Shown here piece by piece: positions 31,992 through 42,882 of a stretch of 64,000 nt of DNA. The stretch comes from Prostheceraeus crozeri (taxonomy: Eukaryota; Platyhelminthes; Polycladida; Euryleptidae). Every line of letters starts with the position of its first letter. Positions within the stretch are counted from its first letter, which is position 1. The position numbers and the translations under genes were made by a program. The DNA lies in assembly GCA_907163375.1 (NCBI GenBank), contig CAJQUW010007115.1:62001-126000 (forward strand). Direction: 5' to 3'. A model generated the notes under the pieces. It did not search any database, had not been told where the DNA came from, and worked only from the letters and a program-made list of their open reading frames with translations.

Positions 31992-33042
31992 ACGGTTACA
32001 AATTGACAACTTTTGTGTTCATCTCAATGACACAGCTGTTTTATGCCAACAAGATGCCTTTTGCCCATGCGGATCGCAGCAGACTCAGCAGCATTCGCAA
32101 AACTTATCTATCCAGGATGTGGACGCGTCCTCATTTCCCTTGACCCCCCTCCTCCTCCCCCCGCATAAACGCCCGCAGATATCTGCAGTTTGCAAACCCC
32201 TCCCCCACGTTGCGGACGTCCTTTGTGGGTGGCCCCATGCCCAATGGTTCTCTCAATTCGTCGTTCTCCTTTCTCTTCCGATTGTCTCATTTCTGCTCTT
32301 CTTGCACAGAAATAGGGCTCAAGTTTTACACCCCAAGTTGCAAGCTGTGCACACATTTCCTTTTACCTCAAAAGTCAGGGATCTTACTCTCAGGAAAGCT
32401 GAGAGCTCATTTCATCTGTGTAATCTGCTTCGAATTCTAGTTATTAGTGCTGACTCGAGGCCACCATCCGTGTGACATTAATACAACAGTTTAATTAAAA
32501 TGTTTCAGCTGTTTTTCTGTAGTTTTTCACTGTTGTTCAGAGAGTAAATGATTGATGTGACGACTTCAAGGATCGAAAACTCATGACACTTTATTGTTAA
32601 AAAGTATCAGAAATAAAAGGAAGTTGAAAGGACCCTAGCCATTAAAACCAATATTAATTTAGCCATTGAGAACACAAAGGAATGCTGAGTTGTAAACATG
32701 AGGTGAACACGGAACTTGCAAACCCACCGCATGCCCCTGCATATAGTGGAGATTCGTCCTTCTTCGAAACGTCTCAAGGGTCAAATGTGACCTGAGGTGG
32801 CATTGTCACGCCATACATGTAGCCTTCCCGGTTTGTAAGCAAAGGTCCAAAGTCTACTACATCTTCAATATAAGTCGCAATAATTAATGAAACATCCGTA
32901 TCTTATTTAATTTGTTCACATAATGCAACAACAGAATAAGCCATCTATTGAGAAAAAACACAAATCCCTGGTTTTACCATCATTAAAACTTTTACTCACA
33001 TGGCTGTCTTATCTTCAATGTAGCCGGTCTAAATCTACTCAC
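31992..33042. other. intron sequence right of the hAT, nothing recognised
   Basis: A pyrimidine-rich C-tract (about 32140-32160) and GC-richer DNA at 32100-32230 stand out from the AT-rich surroundings, but I find no gene. Confidence 0.35.
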
Positions 33043-33234
33043 CTCCTCCAGTTTTTTCTGATCTGCAATTCGGTCGATATAGCTATATTCTCCTCCTCTT
33101 CCTCCTTCTTGTCTATGGGATTGACGCTCATTGTCACCCATATGACGAGGAGGGAAATTGTTCCCTGAACCAAACTGTGACTGACCAAAAGGAATAGGTG
33201 CGGGTATTTCGGTGCGTCCTACCAATTGTTCTTC
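33043..33234 (-). CDS. DHX9: DHX9 coding exon 3: linker between dsRNA-binding domains
   Basis: Minus-strand exon of 64 codons, phase 0 at both ends, between AATTTTCAG and GTGAGT. It encodes EEQLVGRTEIPAPIPFG, then a Gln/Gly/Arg-rich stretch (RQEGGRGGEYSYIDRIADQK). This is the flexible, poorly conserved linker between dsRBD1 and dsRBD2 in DHX9. The call rests on its position right after the dsRBD1 exon, the clean splice sites and the phase continuity. Confidence 0.8.
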
Positions 33235-33293
33235 CTGAAAATTCATGAGTTGATCCAATCGAAGCAACTTAATAAACATTCGCACTATCTTAC
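33235..33293 (-). other. DHX9: DHX9 59-base intron
   Basis: GTAAGATAG to AATTTTCAG on the minus strand. It is very short compared with the 12-kb and 31-kb introns on either side. Confidence 0.8.
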
Positions 33294-33434
33294 TGTAAAT
33301 TGAGGTACATGTTCCTTTGGAATGATGCTTTCTCGCACGAGGTAATTTAAGAAGTCTCGCGCAGCGTTAGTTTGGGCATCCTTCTTATTAGTCGAGTTAC
33401 CGCATCCCATATAATCGAAGCCATCTACTCGAAT
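33294..33434 (-). CDS. DHX9: DHX9 coding exon 2: most of dsRNA-binding domain 1
   Basis: 47 codons, phase 0, acceptor TTGTTCTTCAG and donor GTAAGA. It encodes [20 protein letters not shown], then QTNAARDFLNYLVRE. Human DHX9 dsRBD1 reads [32 protein letters not shown], a very close match that includes the KK..A..A RNA-binding helix. This is the strongest evidence for the host gene and its orientation. Confidence 0.95.
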
Positions 33435-36400
33435 CTGAAGAACAATAAAAGAGATTCTATAAACTACTGTTATTATACTAAATTAAAATAAGGTACTAGA
33501 ATTGAAGGCATTCTTGATAAACGTGAATCTTCTTCAATTTGTCGACAGGTTCTCGCCTATTATTTTCTAAGTTTCCCAGGAGTAAATACAGTTATTTACA
33601 CCCTGGCATAAAGATGACCCCACGACTGACGAAAGTTGCATCGAAAGTCAAAGTCCATACGAGTATAAAGTAATCCTAGCTGTCCCTGTTTCATGTTTGT
33701 TATCACATTAAGTTAACTGTGCAAGCATTGAACTCGTGATTGAGTTTCCTACAATTTCAAGTATCAAATTGATGAGTAAATAGAAGACAGGATTATCCTG
33801 TGGATTTGAAGTAGACATTTTTAGGTTTTATTCGACTTTGTTAACTCATGTTTTGAAAATACTCTTATTTCATTACGTTCTGCTATCTTTAATGCTTTTT
33901 CTCTAAAACATTTGAATACTTGTTGATCATTTCTACTGCATCGTCAGTCGCTGTTTTAATTGTCAGTATAATAACTTACACGTATTATTCTCATTCATTG
34001 GTTGCAGCCTTGCAGCCCATCTGATAATAATTTCAAATAATGAACGAGTATCGTATATGTTACGCCTTTTGCAAAACAATGTAAAGAAATATTGTGCACA
34101 AGAACATTTTAAAAAAATCATAGGTCAAAAGACTTTCTAGATTTCTTTATAAATGACATACGAATATTTTGATAGAATCAACGTGCTATTTTATGAGCCA
34201 AATTTAATATTGAGACGAGTGATTCTTGTATCCAAGCACTCTTTTGGTACTTAGCGCATGAATACGAAGAATCAAGCACAGCCGATACATTGTTTACTGA
34301 TTTCCGGTTGCCAAGTCCATCACATCGAAAATTGTCTGTATCAACCTGTATGGCATCAACCTGAACATGCTGTAAAGTCCATCTGAAATCGAATCAAATG
34401 AAGAGAAAATGAACTTTCTATGGATCAAGTAACAAACCATTTTTGGGTTCATTTTGCTTTATCTCTTACTGGCTCGTTTTGCCAGACAGAGATTTGAAGT
34501 TCTTATTCAAATCAAGAAAGACATTTTAGAATCCAACTCGGTAGGCTACTTGGTTTAACTGCTGCAATTCAAAATAGTGAAAATCGCATACTCAAATTGT
34601 CATGAATGATGTGACGCGGAAAAAGAAAATTTTTTAAGATATTGACACCGCCACCCAGGATGAGAATTGAATGCCTGTCGAAGTTTTGATAGAAGGGTTG
34701 TCTCAAACAGACAACTTGGGGTCATTCATTAAACCACGTCCGCATTCTCTTGCGGAATGTTTTGGCTATCGTGAGAAATGAGCTACACAATCAATTTGCT
34801 GCTGCATATCCTCGTCGTCGCACTTAGCATTTCAAAAGTTATTCCCTTGTAACCTTGGTTCATTTAGGCTTCCTTTGTAAGTATTTCCAACATCTAATAC
34901 AGTTGAAGCATTCAAGAGGACTGTCAATAGATTTCCAGTTCGCTCCGAGTTTTTATCTTCGACACACTTCAAACTTACGTTTTCTATGATATGGTACCAA
35001 TATATTGTAATATTTCTATTTCTAACCTTAGTAGTTACACAGTTGAGATATTATTAAGATACTTTTCATGAGGACTTCTCTATCCTCATTTTTCTATTTC
35101 ACTTCATCTCCTTCTTTTCAGTACTATTTCTTCTCAAGGAATTCACGAACAGAACATATAACCGATCCTTGCCCTTCTCGACCTCAGCAGCTCGATATTG
35201 ACTTCTTAAAGCAGGCAACAGTAACCATCTATCATCTTCATCAACACGATATGTCTTCCTTGACTTTATAAGCGACTGGTCAGTCTGCGAGAACTGCTTC
35301 ACTCATAACATATAATTACTATTAGGAAATCTATAGCCGAGCTTCTGATGAGGCAGTCGCTGTAATGACCGAAAATTAATGTAGGCCCATATCCATGTAT
35401 GAATGCTTATTTTATCTTATATAAATCAATAGTCTAGTCTGCTGAGGACATATATTCACATCTTTACATCTCGTAGCATTCAGGATGAATTCATTAAGCT
35501 GACAATCTAGACCCAAGGTGTGATATAAGTACCTGGCAGGCCTAGATAGCTTGTAATGACACTATCCAAATTTCAGTTTCAAAGCTGTTCCCGCCATCAT
35601 ACTGATTTAACCAATTAATGCCTAGCGTGGACTATAGTCTACAATTAATTCATGTGTCCCAAGAGCTCTATACCCGTCTTCTTTTTTTTGGTGCTTTAGA
35701 ATATAGTCAGATATAATATAAAATATGGTTAGATAGAATATAATCAGATTCAGAACAAGTTTCTTGGCATGCAGATCCACTCATTTGTCACCATATACCA
35801 TCATTTTTGGATGATCAATAATAAGACAGCAACAAAAATCTTGGATGATATTGGTCATTTCAAAATGACTTCTTCATGTTATTTGCTATGTCTTTGTGAA
35901 CAAATCAAGTGTTCCAATTACTGAAACTTGAAGAGACAGTTCATATTTGCGTTTTGAAACTTACAGAAAAATTTCAAAGTTGCTGTGGAATATAGTCCAC
36001 GCAAGTCAGATATGAGTAGAGACAGACAGACGAGTAAGCAATTATGATAATACAGCCTAATGCTTCGAGCATCAACATCTGCAGTACTAATTTGCACAAT
36101 ATGAATTACTCCAACAAAATGTAATCAATGCTGAAGCTATGAGAAAAGAACATTTTCTTCCAGCCATTCATTTTTTTGAATTATCTTCCAACCAAGATAT
36201 AATGATTGGGAAAAATTTTTCTTAGGTTGAAACTACAATCTATGTATCTAAATAGTGTAGCCAAATTCAGAAATTTATGTTCCTTGTACTTTTATACAAA
36301 TCACTTTATTGTCTACTAATCAGTCATGCTTGTAAAGCGCAATCGGTCCATTATGCAGCCCCATGCTCTATCCACAACTTATGGAATATCGAATACATAC

Positions 36401-36741
36401 CATTTGTGCATGTATGTTTCGATGCGATTGTGCAGCCACATTAGTCAAAACGTTTCTCATGGTGAAGACTGAATCGAATATTTCATTTCAACCAACATGC
36501 TACTTCTTTTTATGTGATAAACTCAGAAGAAAAACTTTTGGAATGCATATGGTTCCTTAGTAAAACTATGGATATAAACTTAGGGTCTATATACAATACG
36601 TGTAGGCCTAAATTTTTTACATTGTTAGCCGCATGAAAATGACACTTTGACACTGACTGAGCAAATCGATCTATAGCCATGTAACATTGACTATCTCCGC
36701 TGATTCAATCAATTCTGATCCAATGAACAACAAGATAAATT

Positions 36742-37050
36742 TTGTACGTAACGAACAAAGAAGAATTACAGACCGCTGTAGTACCAAAAGTAGAAAACTC
36801 AAAGCGTAGAAGAAGTACAATAAGAAAAGTGCATACCAGAATCACTGAACATCTCAAATCAAAAGACTCATCAATGTTTAAACATCTCAAGATGTGCCAA
36901 ACCAATGACCAACAAATATCAGTGTCAATTATAGACTATGATCGAGATGTAATAAACCTTAGATTACGTGAGGCTATACAGATCAAGATTTTGAAGCCAT
37001 CTATCAACAACAAAGATGAGCTAACAGATTTTCAAGCTCTAATTTTCTAA
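36742..37050 (+). mobile_element. Penelope-like element fragment: GIY-YIG endonuclease C-terminus
   Basis: A frame with RKVHTRITEHLKSKDSSMFK, then HLKMCQ, SVSIIDYDRDVINLRLREA and IQIKILKPSINNKDEL. This is the usual tail of PLE GIY-YIG endonucleases (EH....SSIYKHL...F.I.D......LKL.EA..I...KPTLN). The RT is absent, so this is a severely truncated copy. Confidence 0.7.
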
Positions 37051-38791
37051 TTCCTGTGTACATAGTATTTCAAATTTTGTATCCTTTTCGTATTTAGCTC
37101 GCTTCGTCTTTTCTATAACTTGAGAATGGAGTCATACTCCAAAATATTGTTTTACAAACTAATAAAATAAAGTAATTCCATCAAATATTTTATTCAACAA
37201 TCTGCAGCAAGGCCTACAACATAATCATAATCAACTTGAAATTCCATCAAAATTACGTTTTACAATCGATTGTATTTTTTGAAATATTGCGTCATGAAAG
37301 CAAAACTAATAAAGGAAAACAATAATCATGGGCTAGTAAAAAAGTCAGGTGATATGAGAACTTACAATTCCACAGTATGTTACGTTTGATCAGTATTTTT
37401 ACCGAGGTGATTAAAAGAATCACCCTAGGTCTTCTGAGGGTTAAGTGTCAAATTGTGCAACGGGTCGAGAGATCACCATTACCCACGACTCTTTTATAAT
37501 GTATTGGCATACGCATGTATATTATGCATGCAGTACAAACATCTTGCACATGGACATGTATCATACGGTAAACTTGCAAAAATGCTCGCACAAACAAACA
37601 CAATATACATGCACTGTCCATGCACACATGACGTAGCTGATTAGCATGATACAATTCCTGATTTCATCACTGAGCAACCGTGTGCACTGATAATATAGTT
37701 GATAACTGAACAAGTTAAATTTCTTTCATGGTTCTGCCTTGGGTAGACTATAATCCACGGTTATGATTTGTTATAATGTCAAAAATAAAGTCATATGATG
37801 TAATGCTCTATAATGCATAACCGGGCCTCGAGACCCCATCCGCGCAGGCAGTGCATCGATGCAGGGCACCGCAGTATAAATGAAGGTCTGATCTGAAGCA
37901 TGGAAAACTTTGTTTCATGGAAAATGTTTACGAAAGGAAAGTTTCTGTTTCTTGAAACTTGCTTCTAGCCTGGTTTAGGTTTTATGAATATCAGTATCCT
38001 TGACTGTGCTAAAATGTGTCACATAATTATGAGCGAATTTAATGACATTTCCGATCTTTATTCTTTATAAGGATTTGATTTTTAATTTACTGATCAAACT
38101 CATTAAATATCAGATTCAGAACTGCTAAAAGTACATGTCATTGTTATACAAGTTATATACATGAAGTTTTAAATCGGACTTCCATGAAGGATTGGACGCC
38201 CTGGATACACTGACAAGGAGTTTTGCACTATATTATCCCTCGACTTCTCTCTTCAAAAAATTAAAGGCTTCGTCCCTGAAACAAAATTGATTAGTACCAT
38301 GACTTCCGCGCACGTGACCTATTTGCTTCTTTTGAGTTCATTGATACGAATAACCATTTTAGCTCAACCAAATCGATAATAGTCTCCGCATTGATGTGTA
38401 TTGATAAAAACACATGCGATGACATAACTCACAAATGATAGTTATAAAATTCGGACATCAAATCAAAGTATCTTTCAGGTATAGGCCTACTTCCATATTA
38501 ATCGATAGCGTCCTAAATGTAGTAGAAAAAATATTTAATTCTATATTTACAAGAAATAAGCTAACAGTACTTCAAAAACATGTCTCTTCTAACCTCAAAT
38601 ATAAGAATATTTTTCTGATGTTAATAAATAATAAATGAAAACAGCAGGAATGTATTTACTTGCATGCGTTTATGGTTGCATATTCATAACAGAATTACGG
38701 CATCATGAATTGGATTAGGCCTAGCTATACCTACTTGAAACTATGAACCAGACTAGAATGAATTTCAAATAAAGGGGACGAAACTGTCTCC
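37051..38791. other. intron sequence, nothing recognised
   Basis: AT-rich; short overlapping frames in the 37440-37660 region are low-complexity shadows of each other on both strands. Confidence 0.4.
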
Positions 38792-39163
38792 ACTGATCCC
38801 ATTCCTTGCGTAGATTTAAACTGGCATACATGCATGCCTGTTATGAATTTATGACGCACATCTAATCAATCTTATCGACGTATCAAATCGTAGGATTTAC
38901 GGAAGCTTTCGTGGGCCATATGAGACTCCTTTGAGTTACATTTTTGAAAGAAAAAGTTTTGAAGTTGTAGATTTATAACTGATCCCATTCCTTGCGTAGA
39001 TTTAAACTGGCATACATGCATGCCTGTTATGAATTTATGACGCACATCTAATCAATCTTATCGACGTATCAAATCGTAGGATTTACGGAAGCTTTCGTGG
39101 GCCATATGAGACTCCTTTGAGTTACATTTTTGAAAGAAAAAGTTTTGAAGTTGTAGATTTATA
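38792..39163. repeat. exact 186-bp tandem duplication
   Basis: The unit at 38792-38977 (starting ACTGATCCCATTCCTTGCG) is followed immediately by an identical copy at 38978-39163. I see no differences, so the duplication is recent or is maintained. Confidence 0.95.
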
Positions 39164-39257
39164 ACTTTAAATTTAGGATGAGCATTGGATATCCATGAAA
39201 ATATGTGACTAGGATATCATTCTGATCCAATAACGTACGGATGTGACTTCTTGACTA

Positions 39258-39402
39258 GAAATTTATTGGCTAAAAATTAGTAGTCCTGGAACTGACTCCT
39301 TTTGGTTGACGATTTTAGTTTTTTGCCCTTGAAGACGCGTAAACATGCGTAACGTCGGGCCTGCATACAGCCTTTATTACTAATTTTTAGCCAATAAATT
39401 TC
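39258..39402. mobile_element. 145-bp element: 25-bp inverted repeats around a PLE-tail-like motif
   Basis: Perfect 25-base inverted repeats (39258-39282 and 39378-39402, around TTATTGGCTAAAAATTAGTA) enclose CCCTTGAAGACGCGTAAAC and ATGCGTAACGTCGGGCC. The inner motif resembles the stem-GAAAC-GTCGG tails of PLE-type retroelements. No coding capacity. Confidence 0.6.
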
Positions 39403-40047
39403 TTAAGAAGACACCTTCGTACTATATGGCGTCATGAAAAGTCTTCTGTTTGCGGCAATCATATTCATCATTTTGATCACTCTTTTATATCGAAAATGTA
39501 TTTTTACAGTGAAATTATTATGGTTATGGGGTATCAGTTTATAGATTGAATTTAAGGTTGGTTATGAGAAATTTTCGGTTTAAGGGTGGATTTTCTGCAA
39601 TATGACTTATTTCAGAGATAGTCTCGTGGATTGCATTTTAGTGTAACAGCTTAATAAGAGTCTTCCACTTGTAAGCCTATAAAGCATTCAACACACAAAA
39701 TTCAACAGAGGTCTGCCGGTAAAATTGTTAACAACTTTGTTTTAATAACGTGATGATAAAGCACCAATAAATAGCTGAATGAAGTGTTTGATGAGACATC
39801 TGCATCCCTAAGAAAGCACATTTAGCAGTCACTGGGAAGGCCTAGGCGTAACAGACAAGGACATGTAGCATACCCACAAAAGAATTAAATAATCACAAAT
39901 ACTATTCAATAACAAAATATACATTGTCACAATACATAGTGCACACGCTTTGGCTAGATTATCGTTCTTTATACTGCCATTCAAGATAAGCCTACCAATT
40001 TCTCCTACCCTACTATTTTGCGGCATCATCGCAATCCGTATATGACA
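39403..40047. other. intron sequence, nothing recognised
   Basis: No repeat or ORF of note. Confidence 0.4.
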
Positions 40048-40055
40048 CCATAGAG
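40048..40055. repeat. small hAT target-site duplication, left (CCATAGAG)
   Basis: Recurs at 40908-40915. Confidence 0.85.
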
Positions 40056-40907
40056 CAAAGGTTCCCAACCGGGGGGTCGTGACCCCCATGGGGGTCGCGA
40101 GGCCACTTCAGAGGGGGTCGTAAGAGCCGCCTGGAAAAAATTTGTATCCGTCCGGCTTTCCAATTTGTCTTAATGCACGGCCGCAGAAGAAGAGATTAGG
40201 CATGATGCGCGCTTATTGGCCGTGGTGTGTAGTCATGTGTGTCATATGTGGACGAAGATTTGGTTTATCATCTTGTTGGGAACATCAAGAAACATCTCAA
40301 GGACCTGCGAGACAACTTCGACGGTTATTTCCCAAACTTCAATGTCGCATCCTGGATTCGGACTCCGTTTGAGATGTCGCTCGATGACTTGGTTGACGAA
40401 AATACACTGAAGGATGAATTGATCGAGCTCAAAAATTCTGATATTTTAAAATCGAAGTTCAAAGCCGTGAGCAACTGCGAATTTTGGGCCAGTTTGCTCA
40501 ATACTTTTCCCAATCTGGCCAAAGAAGCCCTGAAGTTTGTGCTTCCCTTCGTTACAACTTACCTCTGCTAGGCCGGCTTCTCGGCGTTGGTGGTCATAAA
40601 GACGAAGTGGCGGGCCCGCCTGGACGTTGCTTCTGACATGCGGCTCGCTTTGAGCAAGAAGCAGTTTCGCATAAGAATGCTCAGCGACGAAGCCCAGGAG
40701 CAATCTTCGCATTGAAATTTTTGGAATTTTAAGTTATGAACACATGATGTTGTTCTTCGTTTTTTCGAATAAGTTCAATAACGACGGCATTGAATGTGAT
40801 AATAATTCAATATGAAGGTGTTTCCTAACTCCTCTGATTTTTTTACTGGGGGTCCCGGAGCCCTCCGGATTTGTCCTGGGGGGTCGCGTAGCGATTCGGA
40901 ACCCCTG
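40056..40907 (+). mobile_element. 852-bp hAT deletion derivative (ZBED/SCAND3-like)
   Basis: Ends CAAAGGTTCCCAA and its imperfect partner TTCGGAACCCCTG, each next to G-rich GGGGGTCGCG words, with an 8-base duplication CCATAGAG. Inside is only the C-terminal transposase part: HLKDLRDNFDGYFPNF, then FVLPFVTTYLC, a stop, and AGFSALVVIKTKWRARLDVA with MRLALS. This is the end of ZBED5/SCAND3-type hAT enzymes (SFS.M..IKTK.RNRL....LR.ALS). The zinc finger and catalytic core are deleted, so it can move only if another copy supplies transposase. Confidence 0.85.
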
Positions 40908-40915
40908 CCATAGAG
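40908..40915. repeat. small hAT target-site duplication, right (CCATAGAG)
   Basis: Identical to 40048-40055. Confidence 0.85.
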
Positions 40916-41959
40916 TAATGGTATTCAAACCAGTATAAAAATGCAACTGAAGTGATTGACAAAATCTAGCATCATGGTGTGTAAATACTTGTAGGGTAAT
41001 GGAATTATTGTAGTTTATGTTGTTTTCTTTATTGAATTTCAATCACAGATTCTATATCGGTCTATGTCTACTTGTGTGCTTGAAGAGATTGCCTATGCTC
41101 TAGGCTTCTCACGGAGCCGCAAGGATCAACGCGTGCTGTAGGCAAGGCCCATGATCTGACCCCAAACCTTCAGAGGTACCGAACCGTCCATCTTTCAAGC
41201 AATTTTCTCCCAAAATAGTTAATCAGTGGAGCTCATTACATCATGGACAGCTAGAAATCTAGGTGATAGTATTCTAGTTATCCATGATTATATCCGGCAG
41301 CTTTAAATCGTGGTCTCTAATACTTTAAAAAACATATAATGAGAAATCCGGTGTCACATCCTCCTCACTTTTGTGAAATGCTTGCATTTCCATGTTGTTC
41401 TCTCCCTTGAAATTGTAATGGTCCAGTTGCGCCCGGTCCCATTGCCTCGAAAGCTTCCTAATGTGTCAAAAATAATTAAACATTGGCTATGTGTGACTTT
41501 TTAAAGAATAAGGATCTTGTTATATCAGTTAATCTATATTATCAAAATAAATTATGCACTTAAAATCTCGCTTGTCGCAGTATGAGATATTTGCATTGCA
41601 TAGCTAGTTTGATCATCAAGAACATCTACTGCTTTCTCATGTGTTTTCAGCGATACATCTTATTGTGCCATCTTCAGACTCTTGAAGTCTCATCGGGATT
41701 TTCAGTGAAAAAATCTTCAAACTCGGTATCAGCGACTCGCTGACTGACAGATGAAAAAAGAGGAAACACTACTCAGTGATGCACAGGAGCTATCTGCAAT
41801 TGGTGTGTATGTAGAAACAGAGCAATCGGTGCTTACTTTTCCAGTCGGCACATTTTAGAAGACATTTGCATCGTTGTTACATCAAGTGTCTTCTCAGGAT
41901 ATCATGTCATTGTCAGACAGTGCAGATTAAGTGGCGACTTATGCTTCCATCATCACATC
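40916..41959. other. intron sequence, nothing recognised
   Basis: No gene or repeat that I can support. Confidence 0.4.
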
Positions 41960-42300
41960 AACGCTAAATAAGCACAGATCTCGACTTGATAGATATTGTT
42001 ACATGTGCAACCAGGAAAAGTGGTTATCTCGATCATGTGTTAGTTCCTAATGACCTTTCAGATGTCTATAATAAAAACTGTGTTACATATAACGCTCCAA
42101 TTTCTACATCTGATCATTTGACTTTGAGAGTGTCTCCCTCAGACTATCTGCTATTGTTTACGACTACAGATCATCTAATCTGCGCAATTTGTACAGAATG
42201 ATTTTCTCCGTAGATTGGAAAGACTTACTTTCTGAGACTGATGCAGATGAACAATGTAGAATTTTCTATCGTATTCTTCTATCGATACAGTGAGCGTTTC
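41960..42300 (+). mobile_element. LINE scrap (CR1/L2-type endonuclease-RT linker)
   Basis: LDLIDIVTCATRKSGYLDHVL, interrupted downstream, continues with ISTSDHLTL (the SDH of the AP endonuclease), and a second frame gives NLRNLYRMIFSVDWKDLLSE. This order (DHxxL, then a DW..LL linker) is that of CR1/L2 LINEs, similar to 23700-24000 here. Only about 340 bases remain, with at least one frame change. Confidence 0.6.
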
Positions 42301-42882
42301 CCCTAGTTAGGAGATCACAATAAGTAGCAGTCGATGTGATGCTTAAGTGTGGTCACTGTTTTAGAGAAAGCATGGCATTTTTCAAGAAAAAAGATGCCGT
42401 ATCACTGAGCATTGGTTAAGCGACTTTTGAATTTTCAATTGAGACCAGCTAAGCATTTTACACGTGAAGTTCCATCTGATTGATGCAGCCAATCCAAGTT
42501 CAAAGGCGTCGACGTGATGGGGAAAACACTGTCGATGTGATGACGGAAAAGTTGTGGACAGCTATTTATTAGCTGGCTCTGATTTCAATTAGGTTGACTT
42601 CTCAATTGTTGATATTTCTTTGATTGAAAGGGAGTTAGGCTGTTTGATTCAAAATCTGCTTCATGATGTGCCATACTTTTTGCTGTACAACAATTCGAAA
42701 AATGTATTTTTCGTGTGGACATGCAAAAATGATATGTTTGGAATATTACATGAATTTTCATGTCGAAAATCCTGCATAAAATTTAAAATGATGACATTTA
42801 AGTTATCTTGTACTTTCACCCAGATTCCCATGTCTGTATCTGCCACTTCTGAATCGATGTTGAAGTACAATAGAGCGATATA

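Larger units (their letters stand above)
1900..33042 (-). other. DHX9: DHX9 31-kb intron (between coding exons 3 and 4)
   Basis: This interval, GT at 33042 to AG at 1900 on the minus strand, is a single intron. About 27 kb of it is accounted for by identifiable mobile DNA: a 20-kb Polinton, a CR1/L2 LINE and a hAT. The inference rests on the two flanking exons being consecutive in DHX9 order and phase-compatible. Confidence 0.8.
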
